Source: Actinoallomurus purpureus
Lineage (GTDB): Bacteria > Actinomycetota > Actinomycetes > Streptosporangiales > Streptosporangiaceae
Assembly (NCBI RefSeq): GCF_024055795.1
Contig: NZ_JAMXMY010000023.1
Span: 62,001 to 126,000, forward strand
Length of the DNA stretch: 64,000 bases
Direction: 5' to 3'
The notes beneath the pieces were generated by a model that worked only from the letters and a program-made list of their open reading frames with translations, ran no database searches and was not told the origin of the DNA. Made by a program: the position numbers and the translations under genes. Position 1 is the first letter of the stretch. Every line of letters starts with the position of its first letter. Shown here piece by piece: positions 10,429 to 18,217 of the stretch.

Positions 10429-11177
10429 CGAATCCACCGCGGGTCGCGCTTGTCCAGGAACGCCGCGATGCCCTCCCGGGCCTCCTCGGAGGCGAACCGC
10501 TCCGCGGACAGCTCGGCCATCCGCGCGAAGTCCTCCTCCAGCGACGCGCCCGGCACGGTGCGCGGCAGTCGCTTGGCGAGGGCGAGGGCCTCCGGGGCTC
10601 CGCGCAGCAGCATGCCGGTGTAGTGGGCGACGGCCGTGTCGAGCTCCTCCGGAGTCACGACGCGGTTGATCAGCCCGATCTCCTGCGCCCGCCGGGCGTC
10701 GAAGACCTCGCCGGTCAGGAAGTACTCGGCCGCGGCACGCTGTTCCATGCGGCGCAGGCAGGTCACCGCGATCATGGCGGGCACCACGCCGAGCCGCACC
10801 TCGCTGAAGGCGAACGTCGCGGTGTCCGGCCCGACGGCGATGTCACACGCGGTGACCAGCCCGAGCCCGCCGGCCCGCGCGGGCCCGTTGAGCCGGGCGA
10901 CCACCGGCTTGGGGCTGTCCCAAATGAGCGTCAGCAGCCCGGGAACGTCCGGTGGGGGCTCGCCCGCCGCCTGCTCCTTCAGGTCCGCGCCCGCGCAGAA
11001 GACCGGGCCGGTGCCCGTGAGCACGACCACGCGCACGGCGTCGTCCGCGATGACGGCGATGAGCGTCTCGCGCAGCTCGGTGACGAGCCGGCGCGACAGC
11101 GCGTTGCGGTTCCCCGGCGAGTCGAGCGTGACGGTGGCGACGCCGCCCTCGGCGGCGAGACGGACGAGCGGTTCCAT
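10425..11177 (-). CDS. Enoyl-CoA hydratase/isomerase (crotonase family)
   Basis: A 250-aa crotonase that probably hydrates a 2-enoyl-CoA. Oxyanion-hole segments CAGADLKE (about 66) and ARAGGLGLVTACDIA (about 103) are present, and the first catalytic Glu lies in FSEVRLGVVPAM. The second Glu typical of enoyl-CoA hydratase 1 is not evident (CLRRMEQ in that region), as in several methylglutaconyl-CoA hydratases and side-branch members. The carboxylase genes just upstream on the same strand fit a leucine/isovalerate-type pathway, where methylglutaconyl-CoA hydratase follows methylcrotonyl-CoA carboxylase; that role is inference. The 244-base repeat-bearing gap to the carboxylase gene suggests it may have its own promoter. 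Confidence 0.85.
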   Translation of the reverse strand: MEPLVRLAAEGGVATVTLDSPGNRNALSRRLVTELRETLIAVIADDAVRVVVLTGTGPVFCAGADLKEQAAGEPPPDVPGLLTLIWDSPKPVVARLNGPARAGGLGLVTACDIAVGPDTATFAFSEVRLGVVPAMIAVTCLRRMEQRAAAEYFLTGEVFDARRAQEIGLINRVVTPEELDTAVAHYTGMLLRGAPEALALAKRLPRTVPGASLEEDFARMAELSAERFASEEAREGIAAFLDKRDPRWIR

Positions 11178-11249
11178 GGGTCACATCTTGGTGCATCGGG
11201 CGGGCCGGATGGATCACGGGGTACGCGGGCGTCAGAGTGCCCGCCGGGT

Positions 11250-11417
11250 CGGCCGCCGGCGAGGGTGCGGCGCGGTGCGGCCGTCCGCGGCGCGTTCCCA
11301 CCTCGGCGTCGGGTTCACCCCCGGCGTTCCTGCCGATCGGCCTCCGGCGAGGGAGCGGCCAAGTGCAGCGGTCCGCGGCGCCTTCCCACCTCGATCGCGG
11401 GTTCACGCGCGGCGTCC
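11250..11417. repeat. Two direct copies of an ~80-bp intergenic repeat (period 88)
   Basis: Copy 1 (11250..11330) and copy 2 (11338..11417) share blocks in the same order: CCGGCGAGGG, GTCCGCGGCGC, TTCCCACCTCG, CGGGTTCAC and CGGCGT. They fill the gap between the biotin carboxylase and enoyl-CoA hydratase genes. Neither copy encodes a protein. Confidence 0.65.
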
Positions 11418-11421
11418 GGAG

Positions 11422-13350
11422 TCAGCTCTCGGCGACGACGGCGAGGACGGCGCCGGTCTCGACCTGGCGGCCGACCTCGGCGTGCAGCGCCGTGACGACC
11501 CCGTCGGCCGGGGCGAGGATCTGGTGCTCCATCTTCATCGCCTCCAGCCACAGCACCGGCTGCCCGCGCTCGACGGAGTCGCCCTCGCGCACCGCGACCC
11601 GTACGACGGAGCCGGGCATCGGCGCGAGCAGCGTGCCGGGCGCGACCTGCTCGGCGGGGTCGGGCAGGCGCTCGACCGGGGTGAGCCGCACCGGGCCCAG
11701 AACGGACTCGACGTGCACGCTCCGGTCGTACCACGCCACGGCGAACCGGAGCCGTACGCCGCCGGTGTCGAGGACGACCTCGGCGGGCTCGGCGGACACC
11801 AGCGTGACGTCCGGATGGCCCTCGGCGACCAGGCCGCCGCGGGTGAGGCGGTAGGCGGCCTCCGCCTCCTCGAAGACGGTGCGCTGCGGCTGGGACGGGA
11901 CGTTGCGCCAGCCGCTCGGCAGGTCGCGCAGCACGGGGGCCGCCCGGCGGTCGGCGGCCGCGCGCGCCAGGGCGGCGGCGAGCGCCGACAGGCGTACGGC
12001 CTCCTCACCGGCGAGTGGCGCGGCCGTCGGGTGGCGGTCCAGGAAGCCGGTGTCGGTCGCGCCGGCGCGGAAGGCGTCGTGACGCAGCGTGGTGACGAGC
12101 TGCTCGCGGTTGGTGACGAGCCCGTGAATGCGGGCCCCTGCCAGGGCGGCGGACAGGCGGCGCACCGCCGCGGCCCGGGTGGGCGCGTAGGCGATGACCT
12201 TGGCCAGCATCGGGTCGTAGTGCGTGGAGACGACGCTGCCGGAGACGACGCCCGCGTCCAGCCGCAGCCCGTGACGTCCTGAGTGGACGGCGAACTCCAC
12301 GTCCACGCCCGGGATCGCGAAGGCGTGCAGCGGGCCGCTGTGCGGGCGGTACCCCTCGGCCGGATCCTCGGCGTAGAGCCGCGCCTCCACCGCGTGGCCG
12401 CGCGGGCGGGGCGGATCGCGCAGGACGGCGCCCTCGGCGACCTCGATCTGCAGCGCGACCAGGTCCACGCCGTACACGCACTCGGTGACCGGGTGCTCGA
12501 CCTGCAGCCGGGTGTTGACCTCGAGGAAGAAGAAGCCGCCGTCGGGGGCGAGCATGAACTCGACGGTGCCGGCACCGGTGTACCCGATCGCGCGGGCCGC
12601 CGCGGCCGCCGCGTCGGACAGGCGCCCGCGGAGCGCGGCGTCGACGGCCGGGGACGGGGCCTCCTCGATCACCTTCTGGTGGCGCCGCTGGATGGAGCAC
12701 TCCCGCTCCCCCAGGGTCCAGACCGTGCCGTGGGAGTCCGCGAGCACCTGCACCTCGATGTGGCGGGCGCCGGTCAGCAGCGGTTCGCAGAACACGGTCG
12801 GGTCGCCGAACGCCGATGCCGCCTCCCGCCGGGCCGACTCGACCGCGCCGGGCAGTTCCTCGGCGGTGCGGACGACGCGCATGCCCCGGCCGCCGCCGCC
12901 CGCCGACGCCTTGATCAGCACGGGGAAGTCGGTCACCGAATCCAGGGGCGGCTCCGGGAGGACGGGCACGCCCGCGTCCCTCATCAGCCGCTTCGCCTCG
13001 ATCTTGGAGCCCATGGCCACGATGGCCGCCGGGGGCGGCCCGATCCAGGTGAGCCCCGCGGCGATGACCGCCTCGGCGAACGCGGCGTTCTCCGACAGGA
13101 AGCCGTAGCCGGGGTGGACGGCGTCCACGCCGGACGCTCTGGCCGCCGCGATGATCGCCTTCTGGTCGAGATAGGTCTCGGTGGGGGTGGCGCCCGGCAG
13201 GCGCACGGCGAGGTCGGCCTCGCCGGCGTGCGGCAGGGCCGCGTCCGGGTCGGAGAAGACGGCGACCGTGGTGATGCCGAGATCGCGGCAGGTGCGGAAC
13301 ACCCGGCGGGCGATCTCGCCACGGTTCGCGACGAGCAGTCGTGAGATCAT
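11422..13350 (-). CDS. Acyl-CoA carboxylase alpha chain: biotin carboxylase plus biotin carrier domain
   Basis: A 642-aa cytoplasmic subunit that carboxylates its own biotin with ATP and bicarbonate. It has the biotin-carboxylase N-domain (LLVANRGEIARRV at the start, HPGYGFLSEN near 80), the ATP-grasp glycine loop (KASAGGGGRGMRVV near 150), the metal and bicarbonate site (EVNTRLQVEHPVTE near 275), and a C-terminal biotin carrier with EAMKMEH, the biotinyl-Lys near residue 606. Length and layout match methylcrotonyl-, propionyl- or geranyl-CoA carboxylase alpha chains. Its start lies 3 bases after the stop of the carboxyltransferase gene, so the two form one unit. Confidence 0.93.
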   Translation of the reverse strand: MISRLLVANRGEIARRVFRTCRDLGITTVAVFSDPDAALPHAGEADLAVRLPGATPTETYLDQKAIIAAARASGVDAVHPGYGFLSENAAFAEAVIAAGLTWIGPPPAAIVAMGSKIEAKRLMRDAGVPVLPEPPLDSVTDFPVLIKASAGGGGRGMRVVRTAEELPGAVESARREAASAFGDPTVFCEPLLTGARHIEVQVLADSHGTVWTLGERECSIQRRHQKVIEEAPSPAVDAALRGRLSDAAAAAARAIGYTGAGTVEFMLAPDGGFFFLEVNTRLQVEHPVTECVYGVDLVALQIEVAEGAVLRDPPRPRGHAVEARLYAEDPAEGYRPHSGPLHAFAIPGVDVEFAVHSGRHGLRLDAGVVSGSVVSTHYDPMLAKVIAYAPTRAAAVRRLSAALAGARIHGLVTNREQLVTTLRHDAFRAGATDTGFLDRHPTAAPLAGEEAVRLSALAAALARAAADRRAAPVLRDLPSGWRNVPSQPQRTVFEEAEAAYRLTRGGLVAEGHPDVTLVSAEPAEVVLDTGGVRLRFAVAWYDRSVHVESVLGPVRLTPVERLPDPAEQVAPGTLLAPMPGSVVRVAVREGDSVERGQPVLWLEAMKMEHQILAPADGVVTALHAEVGRQVETGAVLAVVAES

Positions 13351-13353
13351 CGC

Positions 13354-14952
13354 CTACATCCTGAAGACGCCGTAGCCCTGCGCGGGCTCGTCGGCGGGTG
13401 CACTGTTGATCGCGGACAGGCAGAGGCCGAGGACGGTGCGGGAGTCGCGCGGGTCGATGACGCCATCGTCGTACAGCCGCCCCGACAGGAAGAACGGCAG
13501 CGACTCGGCCTCGATCTGCCGCTCGACCATCTCCCGCATCCGCGCGTCCGCCTCCTCGTCGTAGTCCTGTCCGCGCGCCTGGGCGGCCTGGCGTCCGACG
13601 ATGGACAGCACGCCGGCGAGCTGGGCCGGGCCCATCACCGCGGACTTGGCGCTCGGCCAGGTGAACAGGAAGCGCGGGTCGTACGCGCGGCCGCACATGC
13701 CGTAGTTGCCCGCGCCGTACGACGCGCCCATGACCACGGTCAGGTGGGGCACCCGGCTGTTGGACACCGCGTTGATCATCATCGCGCCGTGCTTGATGAT
13801 GCCGCCCTGTTCGTACTCCGCGCCGACCATGTAGCCGGTGGTGTTCTGCAGGAACAGCAGCGGCGTGCCGGTCTGGTTCGCCAGCTGGATGAACTGCGCG
13901 GCCTTCTGCGCCTCGGCGCCGAACAGCACGCCGCGCGCGTTGGCGAGGATCCCGATCGGGTACCCGTGCAGCGTGGCCCAGCCGGTGACGAGGCTGTCGC
14001 CGTACAGCGGCTTGAACTCGTCGAAGTCGGAGCCATCGACGATCCGGGCGATCACCTCGCGCGGGTCGAAGGGGACCTTGAGGTCCTCGGGGACGATGCC
14101 GAGCAGCTCCTCCTCGTCGTACGCCGGGGGGCGTGCGGGGAGCGGCTCGCGGCCCTGCTTGCGCCAGTTCAGCCGGGCGACGATGCGGCGGCCGATCCGC
14201 AGCGCGTCGCGCTCGTCGGCGGCCATGTAGTCGGCCAGCCCGCTCGTGCGGGCGTGCATCTCGGCGCCGCCGAGGCTCTCGTCGTCGGACTCCTCACCGG
14301 TGGCCATCTTGACCAGCGGCGGGCCGCCGAGGAAGACCTTGGCGCGCTCCTTGACCATGACGACGTAGTCGCTCATGCCGGGCAGGTACGCGCCGCCTGC
14401 GGTCGAGTTGCCGAACACGAGCGCGATCGTGGGGATGCCGGCGGCCGACAGCCGGGTCAGGTCGCGGAACGTGCGGCCGCCGGGGATGAAGATCTCTTTC
14501 TGGGTCGGCAGGTCCGCGCCGCCGGACTCGACGAGATTGATCACCGGCAGGCGGTTGCGCAGCGCGATCTCGGAGGCCCGGAACGACTTGCGCATCGTCC
14601 ACGGATTGCTGGAGCCGCCGCGTACGGTCGGGTCGCTGGCGGCGATCACGCACTCGACGCCCTCGACCACGCCGATGCCGGTGACCACGCTCGCGCCGAC
14701 AGTGAAGTCGGTCCCCCAGGCGGCCAGCGGCGACAACTCCAGGAACGGCGAGTCCGGGTCGATCAGCAGCTCGATCCGCTCCCGGGCCAGCAGCTTGCCG
14801 CGCTTCCGGTGCCGTTCGACGTACTTCGGGCCGCCGCCCGCGACCGCCTTGGCGTGCTCGGCGTCCAGCTCCGCCAGCTTGGCCAGCATCGCCGCCCGCC
14901 GGGCCGCATAGGCCGGGCCGGCGGTGTCGAGCGCGCTGGTGAGAACCGTCAT
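13354..14952 (-). CDS. Acyl-CoA carboxylase beta chain (carboxyltransferase, methylcrotonyl-type)
   Basis: A 532-aa carboxyltransferase that moves CO2 from biotin to an acyl-CoA. Crotonase-fold halves are visible: GGGPKYVERHRKRGKL and RGGSSNPWTMRKSFRA in the N-terminal half, and GGAYLPGMSDYVVMV and the MGASYGAGNYGMCGRAY oxyanion region in the C-terminal half. The FLQNTTGYMVG and GAMMINAV segments look like methylcrotonyl- or geranyl-CoA carboxylases more than propionyl-CoA ones. It starts at ATG 14952 and is first in its operon with the alpha chain. The IS200/IS605 right end lies only about 45 bases upstream, so the native promoter is probably displaced or replaced. Confidence 0.92.
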   Translation of the reverse strand: MTVLTSALDTAGPAYAARRAAMLAKLAELDAEHAKAVAGGGPKYVERHRKRGKLLARERIELLIDPDSPFLELSPLAAWGTDFTVGASVVTGIGVVEGVECVIAASDPTVRGGSSNPWTMRKSFRASEIALRNRLPVINLVESGGADLPTQKEIFIPGGRTFRDLTRLSAAGIPTIALVFGNSTAGGAYLPGMSDYVVMVKERAKVFLGGPPLVKMATGEESDDESLGGAEMHARTSGLADYMAADERDALRIGRRIVARLNWRKQGREPLPARPPAYDEEELLGIVPEDLKVPFDPREVIARIVDGSDFDEFKPLYGDSLVTGWATLHGYPIGILANARGVLFGAEAQKAAQFIQLANQTGTPLLFLQNTTGYMVGAEYEQGGIIKHGAMMINAVSNSRVPHLTVVMGASYGAGNYGMCGRAYDPRFLFTWPSAKSAVMGPAQLAGVLSIVGRQAAQARGQDYDEEADARMREMVERQIEAESLPFFLSGRLYDDGVIDPRDSRTVLGLCLSAINSAPADEPAQGYGVFRM

Positions 14953-14995
14953 CCGTCCATCCCATCATCCCCATTCATCCATCCCCGTCCATCGA

Positions 14996-15150
14996 GTGTG
15001 ACTCCTCCCCCTGGATGAATCCGGGGGGCTTCTCCTGTCGGTGGCTCAGGCCACTTCGGGAAGGACCAGCCCGGCCCTGATGGCGACGTTGAGTGCGCCG
15101 ACCTGATCGGCGTTGGCGGTGTGTCCGCACTGGGTACACTCGAACTTCTC
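14996..15150 (-). ncRNA. Probable omega RNA scaffold at the IS right end
   Basis: TnpB proteins are RNA-guided nucleases whose guide RNA is made from the 3' end of tnpB and the right end of the IS; the guide is the flanking DNA. Here the 3' part of tnpB and the hairpin 15007..15028 supply the scaffold. The guide would begin just outside the element near 14995 and read into the carboxylase leader. This is inferred from family knowledge; the exact 5' limit is not visible. Confidence 0.4.
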
Positions 15151-16257
15151 TTGAGTGGTGCGGTTCTCACCGGACACGTGCCCGCAGGCGGGGCAGGTAC
15201 GGGAGGTGTTGCGAGGGTCCACCGGGATCAGTACGCGACCGGCGCTTTCAGCCTTGTACGCGAGGATGCCCAGGAACACCCCCCAACCCGCATCATGGAT
15301 GCTCTTGTTCAGCCCGGTCTTGGCGGCGGCACCGTTCGGGAAGAACGCCCCGGTGTTGTCAGGGTCAGGCTTTGGCTTGGGTGCGCGGACCATGTTCGCG
15401 ATGCTCAGCCGCTCGTGGGCGATCACGTCGTAGATACGGACCAAAGCGAGCGCGGTTTTGTGTGCGTGGTCGGTGCGCTGACGACGCACCGTGCGGTGCA
15501 GCGCGGCGACCTTCTCCACAGCCCGGCGGTGCTTGGCACTGCGGTTCTCCCGCTTACACCGGGGAAACTCCTTCAGGGCGCGCTGAGCCTCAGCGAGGGC
15601 GTCGGCGTTGCGCTTGCCGTGCCGGGGATTGGGCCGGTGCTCACCCTCGCTGGTGGTGAGGAAGTGAGCTATCCCCATGTCGATACCGGTCACGGCCCCG
15701 GTCGCGGACAGCGGCTCGACCGGTACCTCATCACAGGCGAGAATCACATACCACTGCTTGCCCTCACGCTTGACAGACACGGTCTTGACACGGCCCCTCA
15801 CGCGCCGGTGCTGGTGCACCCGAACGTGCCCGACACCTTGGAAGCGAACACGGGTGACAGGGTCGTGCGGGGTGGAATCCCAGCGGCAGCCATCGCCGTC
15901 CTTGGGAAAGTCCACGGTGTCGAACCAGTTCACGCCCCTGAAGCGGGGATAGCCGGGCTTCTCCCCCGCCTTCACCCGGCGAAAGAACGCCTGAAACGCC
16001 CTATCCAGACGACGCAACGTCGCCTGCTGAGAGGAAAAAGACCAGCGGCCTTGCCTCTCCGGGTCGAACGCCCGGATCTCCTTGAGCTGCGCGGACTGCT
16101 GCCCGTACTTGATACGCGTCTTCGACGGGTGGCGGTAGGCGTCACGGCGCTCCTGCAACGCGCCGTTGTAGAGAGAGCAGTGATCCCGCAGCATCTCATC
16201 GAGGGCCAGGCACTGGCGGACAGTGGGGCGCAGGAGGAACTTATACGCGCGGTGCAC
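15046..16257 (-). CDS. tnpB: TnpB, RNA-guided nuclease of an IS605-type element
   Basis: A 403-aa OrfB/TnpB protein of normal length. The RuvC-like catalytic residues are in place: D193 in GIDMGIAHFL, E282 in IAHERLSIANM and D384 in NADQVGALNVA. A four-Cys zinc ribbon lies between them (CPACGH at 355-358, CTQCGH at 374-377). The N-terminal basic helix-turn-helix part is complete. TnpB cuts DNA next to a transposon-associated motif under guidance of its omega RNA and helps keep the element in place. It overlaps the end of tnpA by 17 bases. All catalytic residues suggest it is active, even though its partner TnpA has an odd active site. Confidence 0.92.
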   Translation of the reverse strand: MHRAYKFLLRPTVRQCLALDEMLRDHCSLYNGALQERRDAYRHPSKTRIKYGQQSAQLKEIRAFDPERQGRWSFSSQQATLRRLDRAFQAFFRRVKAGEKPGYPRFRGVNWFDTVDFPKDGDGCRWDSTPHDPVTRVRFQGVGHVRVHQHRRVRGRVKTVSVKREGKQWYVILACDEVPVEPLSATGAVTGIDMGIAHFLTTSEGEHRPNPRHGKRNADALAEAQRALKEFPRCKRENRSAKHRRAVEKVAALHRTVRRQRTDHAHKTALALVRIYDVIAHERLSIANMVRAPKPKPDPDNTGAFFPNGAAAKTGLNKSIHDAGWGVFLGILAYKAESAGRVLIPVDPRNTSRTCPACGHVSGENRTTQEKFECTQCGHTANADQVGALNVAIRAGLVLPEVA

Positions 16258-16693
16258 GCTCGCCCTCCTCCTTCCGCTTCTTCATCCAGGGCCGTTCCCA
16301 CTGAGTGTTGATGTACTTCTCGACCGTGTCCGCGCCGACCACACCGACCGAGGCGACGAAGAACGATGACGACCACAGCGTGGGCATCCGCGACTTCAGG
16401 TGCGGGAACTCCTCCCGAAGCACGCGGGAGGTGAAACCCTTGAACTGGTTCGCCACATACGACGCCGACGCTTTCGGCTCATGCTTGACGAACAGGTGCA
16501 CCTGATCGGGCATCACCTCAAGGCCGACGATCTCCCACCCCTTCTCGGCCGCCTTCTGCTCGATCAGCTCACGCAGCCGGACCGCGACCCGGCCACCGAG
16601 CACCCGACGGCGGTACTTCGGGCACCACACCACGTGGAGCCCAAGGTCGTACACGCCACCGGAATACCGGCGAACCTTCCTGGCCACAGTCAC
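16241..16693 (-). CDS. tnpA: TnpA, Y1 HUH transposase of the IS200/IS605 family
   Basis: A 150-aa Y1 transposase that cuts and joins single-stranded ends. It has the usual VVWCPKYRRRVL start region, the metal-binding motif region MPDQVHLFVKHEPK, SYVANQFKGFTSRVLR, and the nucleophile Tyr in TVEKYINTQ. The first His of the HUH motif is Gln here (codon CAG), which should weaken metal binding. GTG at 16693 is chosen as start because AAGGAG lies 4 bases upstream; an upstream in-frame ATG at 16720 would place the ribosome site inside the gene. Confidence 0.85.
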   Translation of the reverse strand: MTVARKVRRYSGGVYDLGLHVVWCPKYRRRVLGGRVAVRLRELIEQKAAEKGWEIVGLEVMPDQVHLFVKHEPKASASYVANQFKGFTSRVLREEFPHLKSRMPTLWSSSFFVASVGVVGADTVEKYINTQWERPWMKKRKEEGERAPRV

Positions 16694-16820
16694 GAGACTC
16701 CTTATACACGAGGCATACATCTAGCCAAGGCCAAAAGTGCAGATCCGTGCCGCGCAGTTGAGGTCAGACCAGCCCAAAGAAGCGATTCCCCCCACACCTG
16801 AAGGCACAGGCGTCCCTTGC

Positions 16821-16848
16821 TGGCTGGCTGGCTGGCTGGCTGGCTGGC
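16821..16848. repeat. Tetranucleotide microsatellite, seven TGGC units
   Basis: Seven perfect tandem TGGC units lie immediately outside the inferred IS left end and before the MarR gene. The repeat is non-coding as far as can be seen. Confidence 0.85.
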
Positions 16849-16947
16849 CAACCGCACTGGCGCGACGGAAGATCACCGGCCTGGCGAATCGAATCTCAAT
16901 TGGTCCGATGGGCTCTCATTCGGTCGCCTGCCCGGCCCCACGAGATC

Positions 16948-17400
16948 TCACTCGGTCGTCTGCTCGGCGGCCCCCGCCTGGATGGCCTTGGCGAACCGGG
17001 TGAGGAGGGCGCGGAGGGCGTCACGCTCCTCGGGGGTGAACTCCCCGGAGATGCGGCGCTCGATCGCCGAGGCTCGCGCGTCCGCCTGCTCCAGCGCGGC
17101 CCGCCCCTTCTCCGTGAGCCGCGTCTCCAGGACGTTGCGATGCCAGGGGTGCGGGGTGCGCTCGACGAGGCCGCGCTCCTCGAGATTTTTCAGCACGCCG
17201 GTCATCGCCTGTGGCGTGACCACGCAGGCGCGAGCCAGGGCGGCGCCCGACATGCCGGGGTTGTCGGCGAGAACGTACAGCGCGGCGTACTGCGGGACGG
17301 TCAGCCCGGCGACCTTGACGGCGGCGTGCTTGGCCGCCATGAGCTCCTGCTCCACCCGCTTGAGGTCCATTCCGAGGCGTTCGTCCAGCGGCATGCCCAT
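16948..17400 (-). CDS. MarR-family transcriptional regulator
   Basis: A 150-aa winged-helix repressor. The recognition region is ALARACVVTPQAMTGVLKNL (about 54-73) and the wing is PWHRNVLETRLTEKG. MarR proteins act as dimers and let go of DNA when a small phenolic or oxidant ligand binds. The gene is divergent from a flavin-binding PPOX-type gene, and the 132-base gap holds an inverted repeat (ATCAAG-GT-CTTGAT) that is a good operator candidate. It probably represses itself and the divergent gene; the ligand is unknown. Confidence 0.87.
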   Translation of the reverse strand: MGMPLDERLGMDLKRVEQELMAAKHAAVKVAGLTVPQYAALYVLADNPGMSGAALARACVVTPQAMTGVLKNLEERGLVERTPHPWHRNVLETRLTEKGRAALEQADARASAIERRISGEFTPEERDALRALLTRFAKAIQAGAAEQTTE

Positions 17401-17435
17401 GCCCGGATCATACAGGCCCGTTCATCCATACCGAG

Positions 17436-17459
17436 CTTGACAGTCATCAAGGTCTTGAT
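17436..17459. promoter_or_regulatory. Probable MarR operator between divergent genes
   Basis: ATCAAG-GT-CTTGAT at 17446..17459 is a perfect 6-bp-arm palindrome. An overlapping CTTGA(N6)TCAAG lies at 17436..17451. TTGACA at 17437 could be a -35 box for the PPOX gene, so binding here would block transcription. Confidence 0.6.
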
Positions 17460-17532
17460 AAGTTGCGGGCCGTACCGAACCGATTCGCCTGGCGGCCGAC
17501 CGGCCCGCCCGAGACCCGACCGGAGACATCCG

Positions 17533-17931
17533 ATGACCACACAGACCCCCATCCCCGACAGCCACCGCGACCTGCTCGAGCGCCCGCTGTTCGCGCACCT
17601 GGCCACGGTCGGCCCCGGCGGCCGGCCGCAGGTGACCCCGGTGTGGGTGCTCTGGGACGGCGAGTTCCTCCGCTTCACCACGACGACCGACCGCCAGAAG
17701 TGCCGCAACGTCCGCCGCGAGCCGTCCGTCGCGATCTCCATCAACGACCCCGACCGGCCGTACCGCTATCTGGAGGTGCGCGGGCTGATCGAGCGCGTCG
17801 ACCCCGACCCCGAGGGCGCCTTCTTCGACGTCCTCGCCCGCCGCTACAGGTTGCCCTACGACCCGCCGGTCGGGGACGCGGACCGGCGCGTCGTCCTGGT
17901 GATGCGCCCGACTCACGTCACTTCCCAGTAG
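17533..17931 (+). CDS. PPOX-class F420- or FMN-dependent enzyme (pyridoxamine-phosphate-oxidase-like)
   Basis: A 132-aa split-barrel flavin-binding protein. Family features are LFAHLATVGPGGRPQVTPVWVLWDG, here visible as LFAHLATVG and QVTPVWVLWDG, then RFTTTTDRQKCRN, SVAISINDPDRPYRYLEVRG and a final HVTS. In actinobacteria these often use F420H2 to reduce substrates or bind F420 or FMN without known substrate. It is divergent from the MarR gene and likely under its control, which suggests a detoxification or redox role. The cofactor is inferred from family, not proven. Confidence 0.82.
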   Translation: MTTQTPIPDSHRDLLERPLFAHLATVGPGGRPQVTPVWVLWDGEFLRFTTTTDRQKCRNVRREPSVAISINDPDRPYRYLEVRGLIERVDPDPEGAFFDVLARRYRLPYDPPVGDADRRVVLVMRPTHVTSQ

Positions 17932-17934
17932 CGC

Positions 17935-17978
17935 GTCAACTTGGGTTGACAGCCGACTGGTTGTCAACCTATGTTGAC
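17935..17978. promoter_or_regulatory. Twin 16-bp palindromes upstream of the HTH/Clp-N operon
   Basis: GTCAACTTGGGTTGAC at 17935..17950 and GTCAACCTATGTTGAC at 17963..17978 share arms GTCAAC(N4)GTTGAC and are spaced 28 bases centre to centre. The second ends 3 bases before the ATG at 17982. TTGACA boxes lie inside the repeats, so a bound protein would cover both promoter and start. Confidence 0.75.
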
Positions 17979-17981
17979 GGC

Positions 17982-18215
17982 ATGAGCGACGGAGTCCAGC
18001 TCGCCCAGGAGGCGAGCAGCCGCGACCCGGCGATCGGGTTGCGGGCGGTGCGCGCGCTGCGCGAACTCGCCGAGCGCCTCGAGGGGCTGCAGGTCGAGAA
18101 CGCGCGCGACCAGGGATGGTCCTGGCAGGAGATCGCCGTCTGCCTCGGCGTCAGCCGGCAGGCGGTCCACAAGAAGTACGGCGCAGGCCGGCGGATTCTC
18201 GGGAAGGAGCGGTAG
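17982..18215 (+). CDS. Small helix-turn-helix DNA-binding protein
   Basis: A 77-aa protein: a helical N-terminal part (residues 1-45) followed by an HTH, WSWQEIAVCLGVSRQAVHKK (about 47-66), then a basic tail. It resembles the small HTH proteins that precede Clp N-domain proteins in actinomycetes. It starts 3 bases past a pair of perfect GTCAAC(N4)GTTGAC palindromes, its probable autoregulatory sites. The stop is 2 bases before the start of the Clp-N gene, so the two are coupled. The regulated process is unknown; protein-quality control is a fair guess from the partner. Confidence 0.8.
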   Translation: MSDGVQLAQEASSRDPAIGLRAVRALRELAERLEGLQVENARDQGWSWQEIAVCLGVSRQAVHKKYGAGRRILGKER

Positions 18216-18217
18216 GG

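Larger units (their letters stand above)
14996..16812 (-). mobile_element. IS200/IS605-family insertion sequence with tnpA and tnpB
   Basis: The element contains overlapping tnpA and tnpB on the minus strand. Its right end is a subterminal hairpin at 15007..15028 (CCCCC, GGAT, GA, ATCC, GGGGG), 18 bases past the tnpB stop. Its left end shows another small hairpin (CCTG/CAGG around 16797..16810) next to the run of C/G bases typical of this group. Elements of this type move as single strands by Y1 transposases and have no terminal inverted repeats, so the boundaries are estimates to within about 15 bases. Confidence 0.8.

Noticed and set aside
10636-12282. A 548-codon plus-strand open frame
   Set aside because: Antisense to the enoyl-CoA hydratase and carboxylase genes and runs through an intergenic repeat; no domain.
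16821-16848. TGGC repeats as a CRISPR-like array
   Set aside because: Units are 4 bases with no spacers; a simple microsatellite.
17935-17978. TTGACA boxes as evidence of two ordinary promoters only
   Set aside because: The boxes are halves of perfect palindromes with conserved arms and spacing, which fits operators better, although promoters may overlap them.
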